Shown one piece after another: positions 37,201 through 47,600 of a stretch of 64,000 bases of DNA (positions are counted from its first letter, which is position 1; each line of letters starts with the position of its first letter). The stretch comes from an uncultured Clostridia bacterium (GTDB taxonomy: Bacteria; Bacillota; Clostridia; Lachnospirales; CAG-274), in contig CANRPW010000012.1 in the NCBI GenBank assembly GCA_947632615.1, forward strand, positions 1 through 64,000, given 5' to 3'. A program made the position numbers and the translations under genes. Under the pieces are notes generated by a model. That model saw nothing but the letters and a program-made list of their open reading frames with translations, was not told the DNA's origin and searched no databases.

Positions 37201-37413
37201 CGTGAATCGGAGACAAGAAAATTCATTGAAGGTGCTTTCCGTGACGGTGAAATCAGAACAACAGGAACCGACATCGACAAGCTCATGCCGCCTATATCCC
37301 GTTTTGGAGGCGGAGGTGCCAGAGCAAAGAAAAAACAAACTGTCATTGATAAGCTGAAAGCCTTCTTTGAGCGATTCTTCGGTATAATCGATTTCGGTTT
37401 TACCAAAAAATAA
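34258..37413 (+). CDS. hsdR: Type I restriction endonuclease motor subunit
   Basis: This 1,051-residue protein has the HsdR order. An N-terminal nuclease domain carries the PD-(D/E)xK-like strand VHIELKRRG near residue 165. The SF2 translocase has Walker A TTGSGKT near residue 326, the DEAD-like FDECHRS near 432, FTGTP near 460 and the QAFSRTNR motif VI near 735. A helical C-terminal part contacts the methylase. The length is typical. The ATG has an AGGAGG site. It is the last gene of the hsd operon, 32 bases after hsdS, with a terminator after it. It cleaves DNA lacking the methylation pattern set by HsdM-HsdS, so switching of HsdS would have to be compatible with self-protection. Confidence 0.95.
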   Translation: MPYFNIVAATNENTVVTEYEQIKTRSDNYQSEAALEREFINLLTEQGYEYLNIHSEKDLIVNLRHKLESLNNINFSEEEWSRFFTEKLANPNEHITEKTRKIQEDHVQVLKRDDGSTKNITLIDKKNIHNNRLQVINQYTVSTDEGARHNNRYDVTVLVNGLPLVHIELKRRGVAIREAFNQINRYQRDSFWSGSGLFEYVQIFVISNGTNTKYYSNSTRYNAIKAAASSRIKKEKTSNSFEFTSFWADGNNRVIPDLIDFTKTFFARHTILNILTKYCIFTSENMLMVMRPYQITATERILNRIEIANNYKKYGNIAGGGYIWHTTGSGKTLTSFKTAQLASRLSYIDKVLFVVDRKDLDYQTMKEYDRFEKGSANSNTSTKVLTRQLEDRDEKGNPHEYRIIITTIQKLSNFVNRNKGHEVFNRHVVIIFDECHRSQFGDMHAAIVKNFKNYHLFGFTGTPIFSTNTGSLRSPQFFTTEQTFGDRLHSYTIVDAINDKNVLPFRVDYIKTMDTDADIDDEDVWDIDRKKAFEAPQRISLVTKYILDHFDQKTYRGDRTYVFNSLTNINEIVSDKKNAVEEIKQKQRLSGFNSIFAVSSVPMAKLYYQEFMRQMEEDPTKRLKIAIIYSYGVNEAEADGILDEENPEDTSALDSSSRDFLEYAIKQYNKLFNTNYDTSSDKFQNYYKDVSLRMKNKELDLLIVVNMFLTGFDATTLNTLWVDKNLKMHGLIQAFSRTNRILNSIKTFGNIVCFRNLQKRVDSAIALFGDKNAGGVVLLRSFNDYYYGYTDSEGKDRPGYADIVEELKAKFPLSEPQIVGEQNQRDFIILFGNLLRMRNLLVSFDDFKGKEILSERDLQDYLGRYQDLRDEWKERSKGGESTDIVDDIVFEVELIKQIEINIDYILMLVKKYHDTNCEDKELLITIQKAVNSSPELRSKKALIETFIAGINEVEDVMTEWHSYVADEQERELSQIIKDEKLRESETRKFIEGAFRDGEIRTTGTDIDKLMPPISRFGGGGARAKKKQTVIDKLKAFFERFFGIIDFGFTKK

Positions 37414-37467
37414 AATTAAAATAAAACAATGTCGGGAAGCAGCCCCTATACAAATTTTAAGACATGG

Positions 37468-37503
37468 AAAACAGCAGTGAAATTTATTACTGCTGTTTTT
37501 TAT
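37468..37503 (+). terminator. Terminator of the hsd operon (probably bidirectional)
   Basis: An 11-bp stem (AAAACAGCAGT with ACTGCTGTTTT) and a ten-base loop are followed by a T run. The minus strand also has a short T run, so it may end the peptidase transcript too. A second GC-rich hairpin (37516-37524 with 37542-37550) lies between it and the peptidase gene. Confidence 0.75.
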
Positions 37504-37570
37504 TGCCACACAATTAATAGCCGGGCTGCTATTGGTGCAGGCCGGCTATTGATTTGTTATTCAGATTTTT

Positions 37571-40500
37571 TTAGAGAAGTGAAACAGCGCTTATCATTGA
37601 TGTTAATTCAGCGCGGGTTATGGTGTTTTTGGGGGCGAGAGAGCCGTCGGGATAACCGTTTATTATTCCCGCGGCGCATGCCCACTGTATTGCTGAAACT
37701 GCGTATTCGCTTATTTCGTTTGCATCGGTGTAGCTTAATATATTCGTATTTTCTCCCGCGGATACGTCCGCACCGATATAATTCTTCATATATCTGTAGA
37801 ATATCGCTGCAACTTGTTCTCTTGTTACGTATTCATCAGGCTTGAATGTGTTGTCACCGAAGCCGAGAACTATGCCGTTCTCAGCCGCCCATGCCACGTA
37901 CGGAGCGTAGTAAGCGTTTACGTCAACATCGGTGAACGGCGCTGCTGCCTTTGCTTCACCTACGCTCATTCTGCCTATGATCGTCACAAGCATACCTCGG
38001 GTCAGTTTGGCGTTCGGTGCAAATTCAGTATCGCTCACACCTGCAATAAGTCCCTCGGTATATGCCGCCTTTACCGCATTATAGAACCAATCTGACGGTT
38101 TTATGTCAGTGAAAGGAATATCGTCCGTTGACGAAGCATTGGCAGCCTCGGACTTATTTGTGTCAGAGGGAGTTTCCGTTGCTTCGGGAGTTGCGGACTT
38201 AGCTGTGGAAACATTTTTAGATCCACCGCCTCCGCTGTGGGAGGTGTGAGCGGAAATCGGTTGTTCCGTTTTATCCGTTGTTTCCTCTGTGTCTGTAGGT
38301 TCTTCCGTTGTGGCTGAGGTTTCCTCAGAGCTGCCGTTGTCGGGGCGGAATGATATTTCCTTTACGATCTCTCCCGAGTCGTTCACATAAGTTCTTTCGC
38401 CCTCATTAAATTTAACAGCCGTTCCCTCGGAGGTGGCAACAACGCCTATAAGCTCTGAGGGAGCTGCAGCATAGCTAACTCCTCTTACTGTAAATGTGCA
38501 GTCCTCGTCCATTTCTGCTAAAGCTGCTCCGCCGCCATGGATTAAAAGTCCTACGCTGACTTCCTCTTCACCTGCAGCATCAATTACACTTCCCTCGGAA
38601 AGACATATTTTTCTGTTATCGGAAACATCGTTGTAGAGCTCAATTCCGCAGGTGCCGCCTGAAGCAGTAAGTTCGGAGCTGCCGCTTATATCAATACTTG
38701 GAGATAAACAGCCAACACTTACGGATATTTTACTTAAGCCCGCCTTTGCCGTAACTTTAGAGCTATCGCTTATAGTAAAAATACCGTTTCCAAAACAGCC
38801 TGCTTCAATGCCATAGCTTATTCCGTCGGAGTTTTCTCCATTGGCTATAAGGTTTGCAATGGATACATCAAGATCGCCGTCTGTATATACGCCTAATGAT
38901 AAGACGTCTGTACTTACTGCTCCTTCAATGCTTTCATCATATGCTGCATATCCGCCCCGGGCAATAAGTGTGCCCTTTCCCTTGATCGCAAGATCTCCAT
39001 AGCCGTAAACTCCGCAGGCGGAGGTGTTTGTTACATCAGGAGAGTATGCCTCAAGAGTACCGTCTATATTAAGAATACTGCCGTCATCGGCTATTAAGGC
39101 TGAACAGTATGTCATTCCTTCAGTTCCGTTAGCACCGCAGTGTATGGTGGGGTTTTCGCCCTCGGGCACATAAAGCTCTACATTCTTACCGATACATAAA
39201 CCATCTTCGGCGGAGGTTGAAAATCGGAAATCGGATGTGAGAGTCAGCTTATAACCGTCACAGACTGCCCCGGGAATTTCCTCCTCCAAAGGAGTCGAAA
39301 ACTCCCCTGTTTCGTGATCATATTCTTTGTAAAAACTGCCTGTTTCGCCGTCATAATAAAGAGTGTAGTCAGCCGCCTCCACAGGTTCTGCAATTACGCT
39401 TATGGGGAAATTGTCATGCTCATACATCGCCGAATCTCCCATGTCCGCAATTTCAGCATCAGTAAGCCCTAAGCCTTCAAATTCTTGGTTTGAGATAATT
39501 TCGGCAATTCTGTTAAGCTCATTTACGTCAGCATCCCATTGGTCGTAAAGGGCTTTAAGCTCCTCCGGCAAAACATCTGCCTCTAAGTCTTCATCGCTTA
39601 AGTCGGGGTTGGCATTGGCATATTCATTTACAGCGCTTAAAAATTCATATTTTGACTTTTCGGTTTTTTCAAGCTGCTCAGTATAGCCTGTCTTATTAAA
39701 AAAGCTGTTGCTTATATCTTTTGATTTGTCAATTACGTCTTTCCAGTCATTCCAGCTTACAGAGCCGTCGATGGTGTTTCCTACATAGCTTTCTCCGGGA
39801 TTTACTACAGATTTTCCATAGTAATAAATGTAAGGCACATTAGATCTTGAATTATAATCCCTCATACATAGCTCTGACTGTATAACGTCATTTACAATTT
39901 CATATTTTCCATCGGCTGTTTTGTTTGTAACCACAACGGAAAAGACTGTATTTGCCGGAATAAATACGGCATTTTCCAGATCCACACGATGATATCCGCC
40001 GTAAGGATATTCCTTTTTGGCACTTGCAATAAGCTCTCCGTCTGTAGGGTTCTCGCTTAATTCATTGAGCTTGTATACTTCAAAGCTTGTCTGTGTATTC
40101 GGCGTTTCCGTCTGCAAGGTAAGAGTGCTAAGCATTATATTTCTGTCTGTCACAAAAATATTTGCCATATATGTGGGTTCGTCGGTTATATCGTAGGTAT
40201 TTCCATAAGTGGCAGGCAAATAGTCATATTTATAGCTGTAATAATAACTGTCATTGTCGTCTTCGGTCGTGTCAAAGTCAAGGGCTTCACAATATGCAAT
40301 AGTGTGGTCATAATAAGACAGATAAAAATATCCCTTATCTCCCCATGTGCTGTGGTTTGGGAAGGTGCCGTCAGGGCTTCCCCAGCTGTTTTTTACGATC
40401 CACGCTCCGTCTTTTGGGGGAAGTCCGTTTTCCGCCAAAAAATTCTCCTTGGGATAATTGTCGTCCCAGCCCACTATAGTTACCCCATGGTTGGCTTCCA

Positions 40501-41488
40501 CGCCATTTTCGCTATCCTCATTTATGTTGAGTGGAGCATAGTACGCCCATGTGTCGTAGTTTAAAAAGTCTAAATCTGAATTATAACAAACCTGCACAGC
40601 CCTTCCTTTCATAAGCTGCTCTTTAATGCCGTCTGTATAGCTCTGATTATATACATATCTGTACATACCGTCATCTTCGGGCACAAACTGAGCAGGAGAC
40701 GGAAGCGTAAAGCTCTCTTCAAGAGTATATGCCTGTAAATAACGCTGAGCCTCATCAACGCTCCAGTCGTCATCTGCACTGTAGCTAAAAGGTATGTACG
40801 TGCCGTCCTCTTTGGGCGTGGGAGAATATTCACCTGTTTCGGTATTTATGTATTCTATATTACCGTTTTTTCCGCGATAAGGGCAGTTTTCTTCATAGTA
40901 AGGTCCTATTCCCGAAGAAAATACAGATGTAGCGGTAAGAGGCGACGCACCTACGTCCATACGTTTGGAGGGATTTTCTTCATCGGGTTCTGCAATATAC
41001 AGTCCCTCCCCGCCTTGACCCATACTGTCATCCTCAGGCAGAGGGGTAAAGGCAAACCATGACAGATGATGCTCAGACAGATCCAAATCTTCGCCGTATT
41101 TTTCCTTATATTCCTCATAGGAAAGACCCAACTCCGACAGTATGCTTGTTTCTGCCGATGCAATAGCCGAAAAACCCCAGCAGCTGGCAAAGGGATATTG
41201 TGATTTTACAGGGGTAACATAGTTCTTTTCCTTTCCGCTGCCGTCAAGGTCGGCGCTTCTTAAGTCAAAGCTTGCGGGATAGCTCTCAAGCCCTATAGGG
41301 CTTATGCCGTAGGGATCGTAGCTATTCCTGCGGCTGTTTATAAGTATTTCCGCCGCCTTTTCCACAGAGCTTTCAGAAGCCTCGGAAGGAAATGTCGGCA
41401 GCTCTGCCCCTGCCGAAACGGGATAAACAGCAGAGGCTGTCATAACTGCTGCAAGAATACAGGATAACCTTTTCTTAATACCTTTCAT
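37571..41488 (-). CDS. SLH-anchored papain-family (C1A) peptidase with lectin-like domain
   Basis: I start this 1,305-residue protein at the ATG at 41488, 11 bases after a GGAG site; a GTG four codons earlier overlaps that site. A signal peptide (about residues 1-27) precedes a short propeptide. The C1A domain has its active Cys near residue 103 (FASCWGFSA), His near 332 (NHGVTIVGW) and Asn near 366 (KNSWG). A lectin-like domain follows, as in Clostridium surface proteases such as Cwp84, which process S-layer precursors. Then come a helical region, beta-helix-like repeats (about 760-1040), a Thr/Glu-rich linker, a Gly-rich spot and three SLH domains. It probably works on the cell wall surface. 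Possible substrates are the neighbouring SLH proteins (inference). It follows the 2,956-residue SLH gene by 131 bases. Confidence 0.92.
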   Translation of the reverse strand: MKGIKKRLSCILAAVMTASAVYPVSAGAELPTFPSEASESSVEKAAEILINSRRNSYDPYGISPIGLESYPASFDLRSADLDGSGKEKNYVTPVKSQYPFASCWGFSAIASAETSILSELGLSYEEYKEKYGEDLDLSEHHLSWFAFTPLPEDDSMGQGGEGLYIAEPDEENPSKRMDVGASPLTATSVFSSGIGPYYEENCPYRGKNGNIEYINTETGEYSPTPKEDGTYIPFSYSADDDWSVDEAQRYLQAYTLEESFTLPSPAQFVPEDDGMYRYVYNQSYTDGIKEQLMKGRAVQVCYNSDLDFLNYDTWAYYAPLNINEDSENGVEANHGVTIVGWDDNYPKENFLAENGLPPKDGAWIVKNSWGSPDGTFPNHSTWGDKGYFYLSYYDHTIAYCEALDFDTTEDDNDSYYYSYKYDYLPATYGNTYDITDEPTYMANIFVTDRNIMLSTLTLQTETPNTQTSFEVYKLNELSENPTDGELIASAKKEYPYGGYHRVDLENAVFIPANTVFSVVVTNKTADGKYEIVNDVIQSELCMRDYNSRSNVPYIYYYGKSVVNPGESYVGNTIDGSVSWNDWKDVIDKSKDISNSFFNKTGYTEQLEKTEKSKYEFLSAVNEYANANPDLSDEDLEADVLPEELKALYDQWDADVNELNRIAEIISNQEFEGLGLTDAEIADMGDSAMYEHDNFPISVIAEPVEAADYTLYYDGETGSFYKEYDHETGEFSTPLEEEIPGAVCDGYKLTLTSDFRFSTSAEDGLCIGKNVELYVPEGENPTIHCGANGTEGMTYCSALIADDGSILNIDGTLEAYSPDVTNTSACGVYGYGDLAIKGKGTLIARGGYAAYDESIEGAVSTDVLSLGVYTDGDLDVSIANLIANGENSDGISYGIEAGCFGNGIFTISDSSKVTAKAGLSKISVSVGCLSPSIDISGSSELTASGGTCGIELYNDVSDNRKICLSEGSVIDAAGEEEVSVGLLIHGGGAALAEMDEDCTFTVRGVSYAAAPSELIGVVATSEGTAVKFNEGERTYVNDSGEIVKEISFRPDNGSSEETSATTEEPTDTEETTDKTEQPISAHTSHSGGGGSKNVSTAKSATPEATETPSDTNKSEAANASSTDDIPFTDIKPSDWFYNAVKAAYTEGLIAGVSDTEFAPNAKLTRGMLVTIIGRMSVGEAKAAAPFTDVDVNAYYAPYVAWAAENGIVLGFGDNTFKPDEYVTREQVAAIFYRYMKNYIGADVSAGENTNILSYTDANEISEYAVSAIQWACAAGIINGYPDGSLAPKNTITRAELTSMISAVSLL

Positions 41489-41552
41489 TTGTTGTTTCAC
41501 TCCTATTCTTATTTATTTAAATGATATAATCCTAATGATATAATTTATTTAT

Positions 41553-41580
41553 ATTATACCATATTCCGCAGGCAATACAA
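41553..41580 (-). promoter_or_regulatory. Promoter of the C1A peptidase gene
   Basis: On the minus strand TTGTAT, 16 bases, then TATAAT with an extended -10 TG. It lies about 65 bases upstream of the ATG, so the peptidase can be expressed separately from the gene before it. Confidence 0.6.
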
Positions 41581-41619
41581 CAAAATTTTACGTCGGTATA
41601 CAGAAAAGAGTTATTTCCC

Positions 41620-44600
41620 TCAGCCTATATCCTTTATCTTATATACTATAGAAGCGATTTCCGCTCTTGTTATTGAATTTTTCGGGCGGAAGGTATTGTC
41701 GGGATAACCGCTTATGATACCCTCTGCAAACAGCGTTCCCACAGCCTCCGAAGCATAGTCGCTTATATCGCCGCCGTCAATGAAGCTGACAGTATTTTCG
41801 GTGGGTTCAAGTGAGAGATATCTGTAAATTATTGCTGCCAAATCTTGTCTTGTAATGCTTTGCTCAGGGGCAAATTTACCCTCTCCTACGCCGTAGACAA
41901 TGTTGTTGTCTGCCGCCCACATTACTGCCTTATAATACCACGCATTTTCATTTACGTCCGTAAATCCCTCAAACTTGGCTGTGTAAGCTGAAAGGTCGAC
42001 ACCGCTTAAGCGTGCAATAAGCTGTACAAGCTCTGCTCTTGTAAGGCTGTCATTGGGGGCAAATATATTTTCTGTTCTTCCCTTTATAAGCCCCAAAGCT
42101 CCAAGAGCGTTTACCGTATCCTCACACCACAGACCCTGTACATCTTCAAAGCCCTTGTAATTCTGAGACTCTTCTTCGGAAGATGTTTCAGGGGTCTCTC
42201 CGAGTGCTTCTGTTGTGGCTTCTGTGGATGTTTTGGCAACAACAGCTTTACCGCCCGCTCTGTGGGAGTCGCCGCCCGAGGGCTTGGCTGCTGTAGTCGT
42301 TTCAGCGGCTGTCTCTGTAGTCGGTTCGGTAGTTATTTCGGTAGTTGTTTCGGGCAGACTTCCCTTTACCCTTACAGAAACGGTTTTGCTCATTACTACC
42401 GTTTCGTCGCTTATATCGCCAATGTCCTCCGTAATGCCGTCCCTATTGAATAACACAAGCTTACCCTTATTATCAAAGGTATTGTCGTTCTCATCTACAA
42501 ACAGGCTATAACCTTTCTTTACAGCAGTAACGGTAACTGTGGCAATACCCTCCTTCTTTCCGTAAAGACTTCCGTTTGACGGGTCTATTTCGGCAATAGT
42601 CGGATCGCTTATGGAATATACAAGTCTGCTGCTTTTTTCTGCTCCGTAGGGGGCAACTTGGAAGCGGGGATATACGGTTTCTCCGGCATTTACCTCAATA
42701 GCGCCCTCATCGCCGTCATTTATAATTATATCCGTTACTTCAAGGTCTTCATCCCTTATGAGGTAAATATCCGTGCTTTCTCTGTAAAAAACATTCCCCT
42801 CTTCGTCCTCAAGGCTTATAAATAGTGTCTGAGCAGTACCTTCTGTCCATATTTCGCTTATGTCAACACTTTCTTGTACAGAGGCTGTTGCATTGGGCTC
42901 GATAGACTCAACGGGAATACTTAAAAGCTCCACAGTCCCCTCTTCGCCGCCTCTTGCTCTTACCTTGAAAAGTAAATCTCCTGTCGCCTTGTTGCCGTGG
43001 TTTGCAAATACGGCTGTTATATCCTCCTCGTCGTTGTTGGTTCTGTTAAGAACGGGGTCTATATTCTCTATAACAGCAGACTTTTCAAACTCGTACTCGC
43101 CTACAAATTCATTTTCCGTAAGTCCGTCCTCGTGAGCCTTTATTGTAAATTTATAGTGATCTCCCGTATCGGGTACTCTGAATGTAAACATACCCTCAGC
43201 CTCATCGTCCCCGAGCTCAGGATCACCCGAATCGTGAGCCGCTGCGCAGTGAGTATTTACAACACATTCTCCAAGGTCTGTCACCACTCCATCACTGTCA
43301 GTCATAGTGGCAGAAAATGTCACACTTTCACAGGGAACTACGCCTACGTTTTCAGCCTTTACATACAGCACAGCATCATGCCCCGATGTGGGATATTCAG
43401 GCTCTGTATATACATCTGTTATATCTACAGAACTTACCACCCTATAGCCGTGCATTACAATGTCTGAATTTGCCGATATGCTTGTATTTCCGCCACCGTC
43501 TGTTTCCAGTGTGCTTCTCCTGAACGCGCCCATCATTGTTTCGTTGTCAAGAGCCACAAATGACTGCTCACTGTAAAGTGTGTTGTTTTCCTCGGGCACG
43601 TCATAGGCTAAAGCTGCGCCCCATCTGCCGGAGTACACAAGGGTAGGCTCGCCCGTTTCAGGATCAGTTATTTCCTCTGAAGAAAAATGAGGATCGTATA
43701 TTCGCATATAAAGACTTCTCTTTACTTCAGAGGGATTTTCTCCGTTTTCGTCAAATTCCGTCTTTGAGTCAAGCTGGTTCCATATAATATAAAGTCTTCC
43801 GTCAGGCTGCACAGAAACATCAAAGGTCTGGGCGGCATCGGCTCCATTCTGAACAAGGGTGTAAGGCATATCTTCTATAGCATAGCCATCGTCTGCCCCC
43901 ATAACGTCCTTGGCAAGCTCCATACTTATATCGGTGCATACCACATTGCCATCTCTGTTCCAGTAGAGATAAACCGAATTGTCATATTCCACCGTCTGGG
44001 GATTGCTGTCCTGAACTTCGTTTGACGTAAGTCTTATAGGTCCGAAAGAGGAATTGTTGTTTATATCCACCACAGAAGCATATATTTCCATATCTTCATT
44101 GGTGTCAGTGCTGCCGTCCCTGTCAACGGTATAGGTCACAAATGCCTTATCGCCGTAGGTGTGGGCAGACATCTCATTTATGCCAAGAGTATCTTCCACA
44201 AGGGGCATAAATCTCTGATTGTCAAGACTGCCGCTGCCATAGTGGTCTTCGTAGGCAATATATGTGGCTTCATTTTCGGAATAGCCTATTTCATTAAAGT
44301 CGCTGTCCAGCATTTTATAGCATACCGTACTGTAGGCATTATTTAAAAATCTGTCTAAGTCCTGAACGGTGTCGTATGCAAATACAGAATTAGTATCGGT
44401 ATAGTCCATTGTAAGATATGCAATAAAAGTTCTGCCCGTTTCTTCATTATACGCTATCCTTGGCATTGAATTGGAAAATTCGTCCGCTTTGGTGAGTGTT
44501 TTCGATACACTTATATTTCCGTTTGAGTCGAATACACAAAAGCTCAAATCTGCGCTGTCCAAATAATCGGGCACATCTGAGGCTGCATCTCCGAATTTAC

Positions 44601-47600
44601 TGTCAAGGTCGCTGTATACAACCATTACTTTGTCCCCTGCCTGAGCCACAGAATAGTCCAAATCTGCCGTTCCGTCATCGTCCAATATAACAGGCTGCGA
44701 CCAGCTTCCATTATCATATATCATATAGTAAAGGGTCTGACAGTCATAATCGTCCCTGGATAGATCATCGCCCATATAGAACATTATAAACCTGCCGCCG
44801 CCAAGGTGCATTATCTGAGGAGACGGGTGTTTGAGAGTGCCACTTAACTGTCTTTCAAAAACAGGAGTAATGCCGCCCCCGTCTTCACCCTCTGCATTAT
44901 TTGCAAGGCTTATAGCCTGAGCGCTTGACGTTTCATCGGGAACTCTTATATTAGTGGTTATAAAGCTGTTGCCGCTGCCTCTTGATATAGCACCCATCAC
45001 GCCTCGAAGCTCCCCTGACTGAGAGCTGCCGCCTGCCGATATACTTGACGTGGCAGTCTTAACGCCGCCCTTGGGGAACAATTCGGGCTGACCCTCAGGT
45101 TTTTCCTGACTAAGGCTCTTTACATAATTCGGAAAGCTATTCTTGTTTGCGGCGGCACTGAATTTGAGCCAGTCGTTGTCTATCATTCCGTCACCGTAGA
45201 ACATACCCTCGGTAATTGTAAGAACACGGAAGGAAATAGGTATAAAGGCAAGGTCTAAGTCTACATTAAGACCAAACTGGAAAGTGCCTGCCCCCGTTTT
45301 AGCATCCTGCAAAGCAAAATTCATATTGAAGTCTCCGCTTATTCCGCCTGAGATAAAGCCCCTCCAGCCTACTCCGGCGCCTACGGTAAGCCTTGGCAGA
45401 ACGCCAAAAAGTCCTGCATCGGATGAACCTTCCGTGTTGATCTGCATACCTTCGGTATATTGCAGAGCACCGGCATTGGGGATTATACCCCATACACCCT
45501 TTATTGTTACGCCCCCTGCCAAAGTGATATAGATAGGCACAGGGCCTACATATATAGATATATCGTCTCTTGCATCAGCCAAGAAACCTCCTATAATATA
45601 TATCTGATCGCAGAAATATTTGACATTGCCGCCTTCATAGGTCTTGAACACTCGCATATAATAGCCCAAGCCGAATTTTATGTTCCATTTAAGCTTGCCT
45701 GCCCTTGCCACCGCAAAACCACCGGGCGTTGAACGGGAGTCGCCGGCTGCCTTAAGGTCGTTTTTGCTGTTGTAGGCTTTTTTGTCAATATCGCTGTCGG
45801 GAGGCGCCGGCTGGAGAGGTTTGACGGTTATGTTTGTAACGGCAGGATCTATAAGAACACTTGCCAGCTTAGCAACACGCTGAGAAGCTGAGCCGTCTAC
45901 AAATACGGTGGAACCGTCTCTGCCCGCCTGTCCTATTGCCGCCTTTACAAGAGCACCGCTGCCCATGTGAAAATCATATGCCTCATACTTAGGCTGCTGC
46001 GTCGTAGCTTCTGTAGAGCTTTCCTCCGAGCCGCCCTCTGAGCCTGTCACTGCCGTAGCAGTCCCCGAATAAGCCCCTGAGCCGTCGTTATAATCCGATT
46101 CCTTCTTAAGCTCTACCACTGCCGCTCCCATATCAAGCCCGGGAGACAGCTCACCTAAAAAGTCCAGATTTCCAAGCCCCATATCGTCTATCTCAGGCAT
46201 CTTTACAGATACAGGGTCGAGCTGCTGTGTAAATGTTACGCCCGTTTCCACTGCTCCGCAGCCCCGCCCGTAAATGTCGTAGGCTTCGATGGTAAGCTTT
46301 CCGCCGTCTCTTAAATATTCTCTTGCGTTGAAGGAGGAGGTATATTTTTCACCGTTTTCCTTGTCCATATGCCATTCCTTTACAACGCCTCCACTGTCGT
46401 CATAGCTTCTTAGCACAACCTGAGAAATTTCATATCCGTCGGCAACGCTGAATTCTGCTGTGGCGGTAATTGTTTTGTCCTCCAAAGTTATGCCGTTTGT
46501 TTTGTCCTCATTGCAGTTAAATTCAAAGCTCTTTACCCAAAAGTTTTCGTTTTGGAAAGGAAGTTCATAAATTATCAACGGCTCATTCTTGCCTATTCCT
46601 TTGAGCATGGGAGAATGTTTTATAAGGGTTTCTCCGCCGTTTCCAAAAATAAGATTGGTATAATAGCCTTGTGTACCGTGGGGCACCAGCACGCTGAAAT
46701 ATCCGTCCTGGTCCGTTGTGGTAGATACCTTGTAGGTCTTGCCGTCTACCTCCTCAGACTGAGTAGGGTCAAGTGAACCTATGGTAACATCCACTCCTGC
46801 CGCTCCTGTATAGGTAGACTTGTCTTTTATATCCACCTTTTTACTTGCAGGAGATCTTAAGGTTGCTGCGGGCTTTATGATCTGACCTGTTATAACTGCA
46901 TTTTTCTTATTGCTGTTTATCTTTACAAAACAGTAGGATACCTCGGCGTTGTCAGCCTTAACCTGAAAGCTGAAGGTATCGCCTATATGCACTGAATATA
47001 TAGGCAATGCTTTTGTGTCTGCGGAGGAGGCATCGTCAGTATAGAGCCACAAAGCCGTGTAGCCCTCCTCTGTCTTTGCATAAAGACTTACAGTGTCCCC
47101 CAAGGAAAGATTATCTATATGTCCCGTCATACCTGCCAATTTTGACATATTTTCTTCAATCGCCTTATTAAGGTCTGTCTGAAGCTCATTTACCTGAGCC
47201 AAATATTCATTATATGCCTTTTTCTTTTCCTCGTTTCTCCCATTTACCTCCTCCAAATACTTTTCGTATTTTTCGGGGTGTTTTTCCAGGTATTCTTCAT
47301 ATAAGCTCTCTACATCAGAATTAGGAAAAAGAGAGAGGCTGTGATCCGCAAAATAAATATACATACCGTCAATATCTGTGGGGGAGGAAAAATCTGCAAG
47401 ATGTGACTCATTAAGCGCGGCAATCTGTTCTTCATTCAGATGTCTGAAGTCGTCTTCTATTATTGCTTCGGCAAGCTCCTCGGTCAGATCTCGGTAGTCA
47501 GCTCCGGCAGTGCTATATTCCCCGTTGTTGTAGATATATTTATACTCTCTTTTAAGACCAAAAAATATTTCCTTGCTCTCAAACTCAAAAGCTTTTTCTG